A program made the position numbers and the translations under genes. From Bombus terrestris (Eukaryota > Arthropoda > Insecta > Hymenoptera > Apidae), in assembly GCF_910591885.1 (NCBI RefSeq), contig NC_063271.1:8735001-8799000 (forward strand): 64,000 nucleotides of DNA, read 5' to 3'. Below, one piece after another: positions 1 to 13,992 of this stretch. Below the pieces are notes generated by a model. The model had not been told where the DNA came from. It saw only the letters and a program-made list of their open reading frames with translations, and did no database searches. How positions within the stretch are numbered: the first letter of the stretch is position 1; every line of letters starts with the position of its first letter.

Positions 1-1938
1 TACAGGTCACAGACTTCTCTTTTATCATTTCATAATTTTACATCGAATAGGATAAGTAGATTTGTATCTTATTATAATTTATAAAATTAACTTCACGATA
101 AAATAAAGCAAAGTTTCATTTGTTTCATTTTACCAAACTTCCTACTGTTACGCAAAGGTATTTATTACCGCTAATAACTTGTAATTTGTGACTTGTAGTG
201 TTTCGCTAATAATATTAATTCGATTGTACAACGACCAACTTGTATTATAACATTTTCCTTTACGTGACCAGTCAATCCAAACATTAGAATTCTCACGAAT
301 CCTCATAAATCTGTCTGTAACAGTGATAAATTTAGTTAGACTCGTTTGCTTACGTACTTTTAAATAAAGAACAGATTTGTTAGAAGATTTATTCCTTTAT
401 TCCTATCGCGTTGTAACATTACACGGTTGGTTGTTAGGAGCAGTTATCTTATTTTAGTCGATTGAAAAATACAAAGACCGCCGATGATTAAAGCACTATG
501 GCCACGCGATATTATAATTTAACGCGCTTACTCTCATGAATGTACTATACTATCAGAACTTGTTACTTATCGCCTATATGTGTGTAAAATAAATATCGTA
601 CAGTATATCTTTTCTACCAAGTTTCCCATTCAATTTCATTCAATTCTTCTACGTTACTTTGCATATTACACTCGAACCTTTTAAAACTATTAAAGCTAGC
701 TACACCCTTTATATAATCGTAATAGTCGTGTCTCATTCTCGATGCTAGTGATCAGACTGCGGATTTTTATGCGTTTATGAGAATTTTTAAGATGCAAAAG
801 CGCAGAGAATGCATATAATATGCAAATATGTATGAAATATCCAAAGCAAAATATTTGTTATAACATTTCGTAAATGAAACAAATTTCTATTTCGATTCGA
901 TTTTTACTTCTTTTTCTTTTTTATTAGTTATATTCATAAAAATATGAAAGCGCGGTCTATTAAGGATATTTCAAAATGTTTTATATAACACAGATGATAT
1001 ATCCTACTGTACGAGTTAGAGTATTTGTTGTATATCAGTAAATGTAAAATGTATTTCGAACTCGTTAAAGGCCTTCGAATACTAGTCATACAATTTCACT
1101 ATAACGATATCTCGAAGGACGATTTCTACATACTCTTTGGACCATGATCCGTTTTCGATCGTTTCAATCCATGATAGGAATGCAACAATGTGGCAATTCG
1201 TTAGAAGGATACAGACGAATCAAATGAAAAATATTCTAACGAGTTCTTAGACGATGTAGACTTTCAAATCGTTGAACCAAACGACTATCCTCGACCTCGT
1301 CGCTATTTGAGAATCTAACGTCGCACATGGCCGAGTATAAAACGAGAAAAATAGATAACAACGTTCCTAAATGATCAATTTATAGTGAAACGTCTTAGAC
1401 GTGTTTTTCTGTTTCCTTCTCTTCTGTCGACGTATGTTTGTATTAGAGATAATATTATTAGTTTTAGGCGTAAAATTTTCATAATTACTTTGTGAGGAGA
1501 TACGAGGACAAGTCAAAAGGTACGGAGAGATTTGAGAAATTAAAACAGTTTAACATTTCATTTTTCTACGTAAATCCTGCCACGAGTTTAGATCAAAATA
1601 TGAAACCACTTTTATCGCTATATTTATTATATAATTTCTCATTTTAGCATGGAGTTAAAGATTTCCCACGAATATTAAAAATCTTTTATATTTGCGAAAA
1701 CGAGGGCTAAATTGAAATATAAAAATATAAAAATTACACCAGGACTAACGAGCTTCCGAGTACTTGGCTCAAATATTTCATAATTTTATAACGTTCCACT
1801 CTGTTGTTAGATTCAGAAAAGATCTGCTGTTAGATTTAGAAAGATCCTATCACTAGATTTTCGACATTCACAAATTATTTATTGAAACATTCATTAAAAT
1901 ATCTGTTAAACGTTACAAAATTTATGTAAAATTCGCAG
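1..1938. other. Upstream region of the ACE-like gene, no gene resolved
   Basis: AT-rich sequence with no open frame that looks coding. The first exon and promoter of the ACE-like gene should lie here or further left: the exon at 1939 starts in mid-codon inside a signal peptide, so an upstream ATG exon ending two bases into a codon is required. I could not pick one with a convincing donor. A short dispersed repeat lies at about 754-960. Confidence 0.6.
754..960 (+). repeat. Dispersed repeat copy A
   Basis: This stretch aligns by eye with 40571-40735: both begin with agNctgcg, continue through tatgc, a tgag block and aagatgcaaaa, then a cagaatg-like block, aaatatccaaa and tatttgtt. The copies are diverged with small indels, as expected of an old interspersed element. 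Family not identified. Confidence 0.45.
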
Positions 1939-4900
1939 ACTATTAGTGGCAGCCCTGGTGACGCTGGCATTGGGCATACCAACGTCCCAGGATGTCGACA
2001 ACGCTGCAGTAGATTCGGAAGCAGATCTGCTACAGGCTAAACAATTTCTGGAAAAGATCAACAACGAACACGCAGAATGGAGCAACAAGTATACGCTGGC
2101 CGATTGGGACTATGCGTCGAATTTGACTTCAGAAAATTTAGCAAACAAACTGAACACATCCACAGAAGCGGCACAGTACTTCAAATCCGCCTGGAAGAAA
2201 GTGAACGAGTATCCTTGGAGCGACATTAAGGACCCAAATGTCAGACGGCAATTCAAGAAGTTCAGTGTTTTAGGACGTTCAGCGCTTCCCGAAGATGTAA
2301 CAATTTAATTATTATCAACCTACAGCATATTAACTTTCAAGTACACTGGCTCACGAAAGTATTTGAACGCTCGCTACACAAAACTTGTACGAATATATTA
2401 CGTTTTTTTTTTTTTTTTTTTTTATTTATTAGAATATTTACAATCAATTCTCGTTGAGAATTTTCAGTAACTTAATTTGGCGTGATACAATGACATGGAT
2501 TATAATAGCTTTATATTGTTGGTTCTAGTAGAACTAAGGATTTAATCTAGTGGGTATTTTCTTTTTAGTCTGCGGATCTGGTCCGTCGTGTCCAGTAGTT
2601 GGGTGACTAGTGGGTAATATATTACGTGTATGCGAATCTTTTTGAAATTTTATTAGTACGAGACACGATTATCGTGATTATATTAGTAAAATTTGAAATC
2701 GATCAGAAAATGTGTATAGAAGTTACAAGACATTTTTTTCAAACATATATTTGATACAAAAATTAGTACATCGCGTGAATAATGATCTTGAAGATGTAAT
2801 TAATGCTAAAAATTATCTCATTAAATATCGTGGCTTGTTACTGTAATCGGTAATCGACTGTTTAAATTAATATTATTGTTGGTGATCGTTGCGAAGATTT
2901 GCAAAAATTCGTTCGAAATTCTACTAATATAAGGACGACAGTCGCTTCTCATTGCAGTATCAGCGAAATTTCAAAATGTTCTGTATAAGAAATTTCTGTG
3001 AGTGTTGGAATACATTCGAGAGCCGCTGTATGTATAGCTGAGGAAACTGGAGATGAAAAGTGCTGGATGATAATTGATTGAACATTTACTACAGAGCTAC
3101 CAAGAATACGAGAAAATTGTAAGTGACATGGAGAACATCTATAGCACTGCGAAAATCTGCGATTACAAGAATCGAACTAAATGCGATCTCGCTTTGGAAC
3201 CGGAGCTCACGGAGATTTTGATGAAGAGCCACGATCCGGAGGAATTGAAGTACATTTGGGTCGAATGGAGGAAAGCGACTGGCGAAAAGATGAAACCATT
3301 GTATGAAAGATACGTTGAACTGAGTAACTTGGCTGCTACATTAAACAATTATTCCGACAACGCGGCTTACTGGCTTAAGGATTACGAGGCTGATGACTTC
3401 CCCGAGCAAATTGGTAAGTTAAACATTGGGAGATAATATATTAGTAATACAGCGTATTCTATAAGGGAAAATATGAAAGAAATATCACATAAGCCATAGA
3501 TGTACAATTTCATTAAAAAGTTGGAACAAAAATAGCAGATTGGTTTTTCATAGACACTTAATAAAGATTTAATACACATTTAATAAGAATTTAAAGGAGA
3601 TTTAATATCTTTTTAATATTAAGAGAAATATACAACTCTAAACGACTCTCTCCTAAATTTATTGTTAGAAACATTTCCACTATAATTAATATCTCATAAA
3701 AGATTCATTTACAGAAGTAGCGACTTTTGTAAAAAATATTTTTATCAAGTTTTCATTAGAATATAAATATTTCTGTCGATAATATCAAGTGAAACATCGA
3801 ATGATGTTTTATAAATATTCTATGAACACTTTATTGCGGAAAAATACAAATATTTCGTAAGAAGCGTAGAAAGTTTACAAGAGAATGTTTAGTAATCGTC
3901 CCGAAATTTTTCAAACAGAAAAAGATGAAAAAAAATATCTACTCCTTAATAACATAAATACTTAATGAGTTAGAAAATATTGAGAAATAAAATACGTATC
4001 GATATATGAACTATGATGAATTAATATTTTCGTTACATAACGTGATTGTTAAAATTAATATTTCTTTTAATTTTAATATAATACATTATATTTTTCAAGG
4101 AAATATACTTCTCTCGTTAAATTCAATCCTTTTCGTTAAAAGACAATATTATTAAAAGTAAAATTAATATATCTCTACAAAAAGTATCGTGTGCTTAAAA
4201 ATCGAAAACAAAAGAAAATAGATTCTAATCTGAATATTAGGCTTCCAATGATGAAACCAACGATTATTTCTATTCTATTTGAAGAAACTGTAAAGTCATA
4301 AATGGTCTTTACATCAACATATGAGACGTGAGATTTCTATTACCAAGTATCTGATAAACTGTTTAAATGTATTTATGTAAATACACATAATACATATAAC
4401 ATTTTATTTTATTGAAACGCTTACTAGCTTAATAATCATCTTGCTTCCAAAACGAAAATATTTTTTCCTTGACTTCAATAATACTTATGAAAATAGAAGT
4501 TTAAAAATGTTTCAGTAACACTGTTTAACATCTAATTTTCAACATAAGTCCGAATAAATATTATCGAAATGCTACATTCATTTGTAATAAAATATTTTCA
4601 GAGGCACTCTGGCAACAACTGAAACCTCTCTATTTGCAATTGCACGCATACGTTCGCCGAGAACTTCGGAAAAAATACGGTGAGGATATCATTTCAAAAG
4701 ATGGACCCATCCCAGCACATTTATTGGGCAATATGTGGGCGCAAACTTGGGCGAACGTCGCGGAGTTCGCTATTCCATATCCAGGAAAACAAATGCCAGA
4801 TGTCACCAATGCAATGATTAAACAAGGTTTGATTAGCATTTAGATGTCGATTAATAACGTACATATACATACATATAGTAGAATTTATTTCGTAAAAAAA

Positions 4901-7515
4901 AAAAATTGGCAACAGAGATTGTATAACTTACTCTCTATAACGTTAGAATCTATAATTTCATAACATAAATTATTCATACATTATGAATGTATAAACGAAT
5001 TTATTGTGCTATATTCTAATTTATATGAATTCATTTCGTTGCCCGGCATACGTTATGCTGGTGTTTATATTATGTTTGTAAATTTTACATTTAAATATAA
5101 AATCTCTGATCCTGATTGTACAAAATTTTTTGAAATATTTTTAAATGTTTACTTTATAATTCTGTGGAGTTGTTCAAAGAACACAGGAGAAATATTATGT
5201 CGATGTAGGATATAAAGAATACAATAATATTAATTATTATAGAGGACTAAAATACTTAAAAGATTAATAGATTTTAATATGTTTAAAAAAAAACTTCTCG
5301 TATGATGATCAAAATAATGGTAAATACTAATATGCATAAATATTAATATACAAAAAATGTTTGTAAAATAGGAAACTATGGTATAGTATATGTTTAATTA
5401 TAAGTATAATATACTGAACTGAAATACTAATACTATACTAAAATACTAATAGATGTATCAGTTAATAACATACACCTTAAAATATTTAGAGATCATTTGA
5501 TAATTAAAAAAAAAAATAATATTTAAAAATTACTTCTAGTATCTAAAAGCTACTATATCAACATTTCATATAAATTCAATGTTATTAAATCTAACGTATC
5601 TTTTCAGTTTTTGATATACAATTTTTCTTCAAATACGAGATTTTTTTCATTATGTTGATCAATGTACCAAGCTTAGAAGTTAGAAGTCAAACTTACAAAT
5701 AGATTCCTTTATTCTTTATATAATCGTTCCCTCAGGATACAACGCAACAACTATTTTCCGTGTTGCTGAAGATTTCTTCACCTCAATTAATCTCACCGCA
5801 ATGCCAGATCTGTTCTGGGAACGATCGATATTAGAAAAGCCAAAGGATCGAGAACTGATCTGTCACGCGAGCGCTTGGGACTTCTATGATGGCAAGGACT
5901 TTAGAATTAAACAGTGTACCAGAGTTAATATGGAAGATCTGTTGACCGCGCATCACGAGATGGGTCACGTGGAATATTTTTTGCAATACAAAAATCAACC
6001 CAGCATTTTCAAAGAGGGTGCGAATCCTGGATTCCATGAAGCTGTTGGCGACGTTATATCGCTTAGCGCATCTACACCGAGTCACCTGAAAACCATTAAG
6101 TAAATGATATTAATTATACATACTTTACAAAATATTAATTTATATATTTTGAACTTCAAACTTTGATTAGTCCACCTATAAAGTGTATATAATGAATTCA
6201 AATACTGAAATAATTTGTATACATTTAATTTAATAAGCTATTAATGCAACTACAAATATGTGCAATTTTTTTACTAGGGACGTAATCTTTATATAAATTA
6301 ATTCCTTGTATCATAGTGTACAAAAATATAAGAATTTGATAATTAAAAACTGAATATTCTATAATGGAAATACATTTTATTATATCTTAGATTATTGGAT
6401 GATGATTCAACTGATATGGAGACCAATATCAATCACCTTTTCCTGAAAGGCCTTGAAAAAATTGTCTTCTTACCATTTGCATATATGATGGACAAATGGC
6501 GCTGGAATGTATTCCAGGGACGAGTCACACCAGATAATTATAATTGTAACTGGTTAGTACTGTCTCTGAGTTATTAATATATAAATTACAATAATTAAAA
6601 TTTGGAAAGATTACAAAGAGGAAGAGATAAACAAAAAATTGCAAATTCTATTGACTAAAATAATTTAATTATGATAGATTAATGTAATTATTAAATTTAA
6701 TTTATCATATATCTCCTTCGATATAAAATGATTTTATAATGCAGATGTATTCTTTTTAACTTGTAATTCGTAAGTTTTTAATTATTAATAATTAGGTGGG
6801 ATCTTGCTGAAGATTTTCAAGGTATTGAACCACCAGTGGATCGATCAGAAGATGATTTTGACCCTGGTGCGAAATATCATATAATAGCAGATGTTGAGTA
6901 TTTGAGATATTTCGTAAGCTTTGTGGTGCAATTCCAATTCCATAAAGCACTTTGTACAGAAGCAAAACAATACGATCCACAAAATCCAAATTCAAAACTA
7001 CTACATGAATGTGATATTTATAATAACAAAGCAGCAGGAAACTTATTAAAGTAAGTTCCAACTTTTCCAATTTTATAATTCACTTGATATAAAATGACTA
7101 TTAGAATTTATGGAAATTTATTATTGGAATATAGGTCTATGTTGGAACTGGGAGCCTCGAAACCTTGGCAAGATGCAATGGAAAAAATTACAGGCCAGAA
7201 AAACATGGACTCTGCTGGACTCTTGGAATACTTCAAACCACTGACAGATTGGCTCACAGAAGAAAACAAGAAAACCAATGAATATATTGGATGGAAACCT
7301 AGAGCAAGACGTATGTATTCTTACAATAAAATATGATTCATGTATATAATACAATACAATTCAATTTAAATACAACTACACTACACAAAATACATAACTA
7401 CACAAATACAACAATACAAAAATGTGTAGTAATTTAACAAAATTTATTTACTCCAGAATGTGTACAAACCAGATCAGAACTTGCAGCTGTTGAAACAACT
7501 GAAGCATTAGAGTAA
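1939..7515 (+). CDS. Ance: Angiotensin-converting enzyme-like dipeptidyl carboxypeptidase (M2 family), 5' end missing
   Basis: Secreted zinc peptidase that removes C-terminal dipeptides from peptides, a single-domain insect ACE. Exons: 1939-2296, 3095-3413, 4602-4826, 5736-6099, 6391-6552, 6796-7050, 7135-7310, 7457-7515; all junctions are GT-AG and keep frame, giving about 639 residues. The first listed exon opens with a hydrophobic signal-peptide core (LLVAALVTLALG) and lacks its ATG, which must be in an upstream exon. The zinc site HEMGH is encoded at 5954-5968 and the third ligand is the E of FHEAVGD about 25 residues later, so the enzyme should be active. The blocks GPIPAHLLGNMWAQ and ADVEYLRY match Drosophila Ance as I recall it. 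No C-terminal membrane anchor is seen; the tail ends ETTEALE. A possible AATAAA signal is at 7625-7630. The gene converges on RFC1, with 219 bp between stop codons. Confidence 0.93.
2345..2720. mobile_element. Possible DNA-transposon fragment in Ance intron, interrupted by a retroposon
   Basis: The left part begins ctggctcacgaaagtatt, which resembles insect mariner-type terminal sequence from memory. It reads through to aatatattacgt, is interrupted at 2404-2615, and resumes at 2616 with the same 12 bases. No transposase frame is visible. The outer boundaries are approximate. Confidence 0.35.
2404..2615 (-). mobile_element. Short retroposon (5'-truncated LINE or SINE) with poly(A) tail and 12-bp target-site duplication
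   Basis: A run of 21 T at 2403-2423 is a poly(A) tail if the element is read on the minus strand. The insert is flanked by the perfect direct repeat aatatattacgt at 2392-2403 and 2616-2627, the hallmark of target-primed retroposition. The body of about 190 bp carries no long frame, so it is either a heavily truncated LINE 3' end or a SINE. It sits in an intron of the ACE-like gene, antisense to it. Confidence 0.6.
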
Positions 7516-7734
7516 AAAATACATTCTTCTGAATAGTATCTCATTGAATACTCCAAAAAAATTATTTCTCCGTTTTGACATAAAAGATGCATCAAATAAT
7601 AGTTTATGGCATTATTTCTTGCAGAATAAAAGACAAAAATATGTAAGTATCCAGTGATGAATAAGTACATTACGAAATCGTAAATTCTTACTTTTTCCAA
7701 ATAAAAATCACATTCCAATTTTACGATGTTTGTG

Positions 7735-10700
7735 TTATTTTGCTTTCCCCCGTCCTCTTCCACGTTTATTAGACTTATCACTACTATTTTTGCCTTTCTT
7801 CTCAGTTTTATCAGTATTTTTACCCTTTGATTCAGTATTCTTGTTTGTACCAGCTTTCTTTGCCTGAAATGCGTTGTAATCAATAAATAATATTGTAATA
7901 AACATATAATTTCAATAATGTAAACTATTTTCCAATAAACCTTAATCATCTTATCTGCATCAAGGTTATCGTCATTTTGATCAGAGTCAATTTCTTCTTC
8001 CTCCTCTTCTAAGAAACCTTCTTCTTGTATACTTGATGTTACTTTTTTCTTTGATGTTCCACTCACTATATAAGGTAGAGCCACAGAAGTTTTATTATAT
8101 GCTCTTGTAAAAGCAGCTTTTACCTATAAGATGAGTTTTTATTATACTTTTCTATACATCATTATGTCAAAATGATTAAAAATTATCTAGAATTTATAAC
8201 ATACCTTACTATCTATAATTTGAAACGGATCACGATCACCAGGCCATAGAGAAATTTCTACCAATGAATCTAGATCTTCCCTATTAACAATAAAAAATAA
8301 TAAAGTTTAATACTAAAAATTAATAATACAATAAACTCTAATTTTTATATAACTGATCTTAATGAAATATTAACCTGAGTAAATGATAGTGGTTCATAAC
8401 ATCAATTGCTGCATCTACATTTTCAATACCTCCAACTGCTAAAGGTCTGAGAATAGTATTTCTAAGAGGTTTAATATAGTCCAAGTTTATAGCCTCCTTA
8501 CTCGCACCCGTAGCCAAACGTGTATGTAAAGTGATTTCCTGCATTAAGCTATAAATCATATCATTAAAAACTTCAATACAAAATATAATAATAAATGTAA
8601 AAGCTAATAATTATGACATTACCGATTAAGTTTACCAGTTTTTGAATTACGTCCAAGCCAAGCTGGAAAATTAATTTGGCCACCAATGTGACCAGACATT
8701 GCTGTTCCAGGTATTACAGAAGAATAATAAGCTTGTATTGGTAAAAGAGACCAAGCATTATTACTTCTTATGGATTTTTCAACTACATCTCCTAATGCTA
8801 TACTTTCAGCACTTTCTGCTACCCTTCCTAACAATTCATTTCTATATAAAAATATAAAAATAACGTTAAATACAATGCTTTATAAAGAATAAAGTATTTA
8901 ACTAATATTGATTTTTTTGTAATATTCCATAGATAACAACTTCTTGTTAAGTGAATTTAATTCTTTTTATAATATAATTCATTTTCTTGCATATCTTTTA
9001 TAATTTCTGGTATGCAAGACAACAGACTCTAAATTACGTAATCCACTTTGCGCATATAGAAGAAAAAAAGGATAAATATATATATATGAAAAAGGATAAA
9101 TATATTATTTTGCTGAAATACATACTTTGGCACTTGAGGTATAACCATCAAGTAATTTTCTTGTACAAATAATGGTGCTATATTGTAATCATGGAAAAAT
9201 AAGCTACTCTTGTCACTTATACTCATATGTTTATGTTCTTCTATGGAAAATACTTTTTTCACAACATCCCAAGGACCTAGTCTCAAATCCTTATTTATAT
9301 GTTTCTTTTCATTTTTTTCCTGAGAACCAGTTTGTCCAACAAATAATGCCAAATGATTTATAACTTGACGAATATCCTGATTAGTTGATTCAATTAGACG
9401 ATCGAGATCTTCATTCGAAATTTGAATATTTTCTTTAAAACACATAGATTTCATTGCACCCTGCATGAAAAGAAAGAAATCAAATAATGTGAATAACCAT
9501 TAAACATATTTGAATTCAATATTGTTTTACCCTAATTTGTTCCAATCTAGGTTTTGGAAATCGAAGGTCAAATGTATAATTAGAAAGCGTTCTCATTTTA
9601 GGATTATTTCGATCATTGCAAATACAAACAATAGGTATATCAGTTGATTTGATTAAATTAATTAATTCCTGTAGACCACCGCGATCCTCGTTACCAGCCA
9701 TTCCATCTACTTCATCCATTAACAATACGTGTTTCGATGATGGTTTGCTTTTAACATCTATAATATAGAGCATTTAAAAATGACGATGTAATTTTGTTTA
9801 AATTTTTAAACGTGATATTTTTAGCACATTTAATTATACTTTAATAGTGTATTTTATTAATTATACTTACAAAAATGCGTTATACAAGAATACATTCAAA
9901 GCAATAAATACTAATAATATATATGCAGTAATAACTAAAATTAACTAATCCATAATCCTTTTCTCCACTAAAAAACATCTCAAATAATTACTCACTGAAG
10001 ACCAATTATTTGTTTATTAGATTTTTGTGAAAACCATCATGTAATTTAAAATATATAAAGATATTTCTATATTTCATATAATAAAGATCACTTTTTTAAT
10101 TAAACAGTCAACATCTATTTTGTAGTCTAAAGCTTTAAATTATTTGTTGAAATTAAATATTTATAGATTTACATTTTTTCATTAGTATAATTAGTAAAAT
10201 ACGGTTTAATAAGAATTAATTAGTTATTTCAAACTAACTTAGAAAATATGTTAATAAATAGATATACCTTTAAAATAATTTTTTATTGTAGTATTAGATA
10301 AAAGTTCTGATACTTCCTCTTGCAGAAGCTTTTTGCTTCTGGTATCTGATGCATTAAATTCTATAAGATCAAAACCTAATTCATTACAGACAACTTGGAC
10401 AGTTGTGGTTTTCCCAATTCCAGGAGGACCAGATAACAAAGCAGCTTTGAAAAAAGCTCCATTATCATCTTTTGCCCAAGGACCTAACAAATAAAATTAG
10501 TAAAGATTTAAATTGTATTAAGCATATACCAGAAATATTTTACACATGAAGAATAAAATAGTTACTAGGTCTTGTATGTTTCACTTGACTACTTTGATTT
10601 TTATGCCAATTCATTAACCAAGCGTATATTTTCTTAGCATTACTTTTGTCCCCTTGTTGCCCCAAAATTTGTTTCATAGTTTTTGGCCTATATTTTTCAA

Positions 10701-13377
10701 CCAATGCCTGCACTGGTGTGTTCCCACTTATCTAAAAAAAAAACCTAAACAATATAAAACTGATAAAAAGGACTAATGTTATTACTATTATACTTATTTA
10801 TTATTTCTTACATCTTGCAAAGTATTTGTTTGTATTTTTATATCTTTCACATCAATTATCTCTTTTTTATCCTGTACAAGCGATTCTTTATGTTCATTCT
10901 GTTTCTTTTCAATTGAAGATTTTATTTTTTCATCCTTATTATAAAGTTCTTGTTTCAATGAGTCCTCAATTTCTTTTTTACTACTTTCGCTTTTATGTGG
11001 TGAGTGTACTTTTGCTGCTTTTTTCGTTTCCTCGTTTATAGTAATTTTTTTTTTCTTTGGTGTCGACTCTTCACTAGACTCTGCAGATTTTCTCTTTGAT
11101 CTTTCTTTTGATTTTGTACGAGGTTGTGTTGCATTATCATTTTGACCTGCAGGCCTTGTACGTATCAACTCAAGCAAATCATCTTCTGATATTTTTTTTA
11201 TATTTAAGTTGGTAGCCTAAAGAATTTATAATATACAATATAATAAGTCTAAATAAGATTTAAATATATATTGTTGATCAATATTACCTTTGACAGTTTT
11301 GCAGGACCAGCTTGGTCACCTACTATAACATAGTCAGTCTTCTTTGAAATTTGGTGTAAAATTCGTCCACCATATTGTTTAATAAGTTCTTCAGCTTCTT
11401 CTCTTTCTAAAGAATCCAAAACGCCAGTTATTACAAAACTTAATCCTGTTAGACACTGTTCAGCACCCTGAAATTTAGACATTTTTTTTTAGACATATTT
11501 TAAATTTTTCTACAAGCGATATTCCTCACTTATTACATACAACAGGGATTTCTTTTGAGCCTGGATTTCTGGCTCCTCCTCTTTGAAGATATTGCTGATA
11601 CATTGCAGCATTTTGTTTTTTCTTTTCAATCTTTTCCTCATATACATCAGAAGTGTCTATCTTTTTGGGAGAAGTTTCCTTTTTTTCTTTCAGATATTCT
11701 ACTTCCATCTTAGAAATGGCAGATGAAGTTTTAAAAGATTTCTTTGTATGTTTAAATTTGCTACTACTTTCAGAACCCTTATGCTTAATGTCCTCATCTG
11801 AAATATTACTAGAATGTTTTTTACTCTTTCGTTCATGTTCTTTATTACTCTTTTCTTGATTTGTTTTATCGAGTCTTGTTTTCTTTTTAACATCCTCTTT
11901 ATTTTTAATGGGTGTCTTTTCTTTATTTTCAATATTGCTTTCATGTAAATTTGTATCTATAAATACAAGCAATTAATATATTAACACAATATATTAATAA
12001 GTTTGGCATATTATTTATTACAACTTCTTGATTAATTGATACCTTCATTAACTTTAATCTCTGTTAAATATCTTTGCTCAATATCAGATGTATCTAACTG
12101 ACGTAAGGTAGCTTCAAAATCATCATCATTATGACCTTCAGCCTCCTGTAATATTTAATAAAATATATATATAATCACTTTACAACATTATTAAAATATT
12201 GTATATTACCTTCTTTTGTAATTTTTTAGATATCTTAGGTACTTCTTCAGCTTTCTATAATATTTAATAAAATTGACATGTATATAATTATTTTATATTA
12301 TCATTCAAATATTATAAAGGATGATAAGAAGAAGGATTCAGAAGTTTTAGGAAAATGAAGAAAAAAGTTCTAATAAATATAAATGAAAAAATTAATATTT
12401 TCAAAGTTATAAAAACTTTTCATTTCAATTAAAAGAAATGACCTGCTTACTTTGAGAACTATTATGTTGCATGAAAATAATGAATTATTTTATTATGATA
12501 AAATAAGTGTTCGATTACAGAAGATTTCTACATCCTGTTCCTTCCATATATATGTTTGACAACTTTGTGTACTCTTTTACAGATTCCTAGACATACTTTA
12601 ACTATTTCATTAGTAAAATTTTTTACTTTCTCAGAACAGATAACTTATTATGTTTATGTAATATGTTAGCAAGTTATTTGCTTTAACCAAGACAAAAAAT
12701 TATATTGTAACATTAAAAATAATTTTTTTACCTATATTTATTACAACTCTTTTCCTTTATTTGACAGGTATTATCTATTCTAAATATTTTGAATCCTTTT
12801 CTTATTGTCTTCCATATGTATTACCTGCTTTAATGACTGTCTAGATATCTTAGATGCTTCTTGTCTGTTTATTGGATTTTTACCAAACATATCAGCAGGA
12901 GAAATGATTTTAATATCTTCATTGGAATCAGATTTAATAGTTTTCTTCTCCAATAACTTTGTCTTCTACAACAACCAGAATATATTACACTATATTTATC
13001 GACACAGATACCACAATATTCCCATTTTAAAAGTAATGACTAAGATTTGAAACTTCAATAACTTAAACTACGATAAACAATTATATTAAAACCTTGGGCC
13101 GTTTACGTGGCGATTGGGATTTGTCCTCATCTTCGTCAGACGAAATAATAATTCGTTTTTTGGTAGCTTTCGCTGGAGCGACATTGGAATTTGTTTTAAT
13201 AGTTTGAAAATAGGATCGTATATCCTACAATGAAATAACAAAATATTGAGTTATAAAATCTGAATTCTAATTTCAATAAGTATGTAATCCTAAAATGTAG
13301 ATACACTGATGAAAACAAATGTAGTTAACCTCGATTATTAGTTTTTAATAGAAAATTTTAAAACTTACCCTTGGCAT
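7735..13377 (-). CDS. RFC1: Replication factor C subunit 1 (large clamp-loader subunit)
   Basis: Largest subunit of the RFC complex, which loads PCNA on DNA in replication and repair. Seventeen exons read downward: 13377-13369, 13224-13093, 12965-12825, 12254-12210, 12145-12043, 11956-11541, 11467-11288, 11216-10812, 10731-10566, 10483-10268, 9757-9531, 9460-9126, 8841-8623, 8548-8375, 8280-8205, 8123-7941, 7863-7735; the phases close to 1051 residues. The N-terminus has DIRSYF, like the PCNA-binding DIRKFF of vertebrate RFC1, after a nine-base first exon. A lysine-rich disordered region precedes a BRCT domain (about 283-360, GLSFVITGVLDS). The AAA+ module has Walker A GPPGIGKTTT near residue 550, Walker B LLMDEVDG and sensor CNDRNNP, then the RFC1 C-terminal domain (DIRQVINHL, SLLPIQAYYSSV). 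The tail is acidic, then lysine/arginine-rich. Head-to-head with POLR3A. Confidence 0.96.
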
Positions 13378-13992
13378 GTTTCAAACGTACTTTAATTCGA
13401 TAGAGACGCAATATTTAGATCAACTAAACAATATCTTATACAAGAAAAATAAACAGATAATATAATTAAAAACACACTGGTTTAATAAATGACGCATCAA
13501 CGCATGCTTTTACGATACATGCTGTTATAGTATTGGTATGTTGGCATCATAATTTTGAACTTCAGTAACGAATATAAGTCTACTTATAATCTCTGTTATA
13601 TAAAACATAAAAAGATATATAAAATTTGACCTAGTGAGAAAAATATGAATTAATTAATGTTAATATTGCCATAAAGAAGTTTCATTCATATATTATAACA
13701 TTACAAGGCGGTTGTTTAATTGACATAAGATTGTAAGTAATGCCGTAATGCGACGTAAGATCGCATGTACAAAACTGTCAAATTCGAGATGGCACCACGA
13801 GTAGAGAACAACACGTGTTCAAAGAATTCTCTGAATTCTTTCGGATGTTTAATACATGATCTATGTAAAAAAATAGTGCATGTTTTATAATAGTTTGAAA
13901 TTTATTTATTTGATATCGTACAATATTTATAAATAAGCTTATACCATAGATAACATATATTGAACGAGAGGAAATAAAATATAACCTTCACA
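13378..13992. promoter_or_regulatory. Shared upstream region of RFC1 and POLR3A
   Basis: 615 bp between two divergent start codons. It must hold both 5' untranslated regions and promoters, or one bidirectional promoter. No clear TATA box faces either gene. Inferred from gene layout, not from recognised motifs. Confidence 0.5.

Noticed and set aside
1141..1175. ATG at 1144 with a donor about 17 bases on, in the right phase to start the ACE-like protein
   Set aside because: The donor (gtttca) is weak and the peptide too short to judge, so the first exon was left unassigned.
7434..8084. Long minus-strand frame of 216 codons
   Set aside because: It runs through RFC1 exon 16, an intron and the antisense of the last Ance exon. 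Only the part 7941-8123 is coding, as shown by splice sites and RFC1 conservation.
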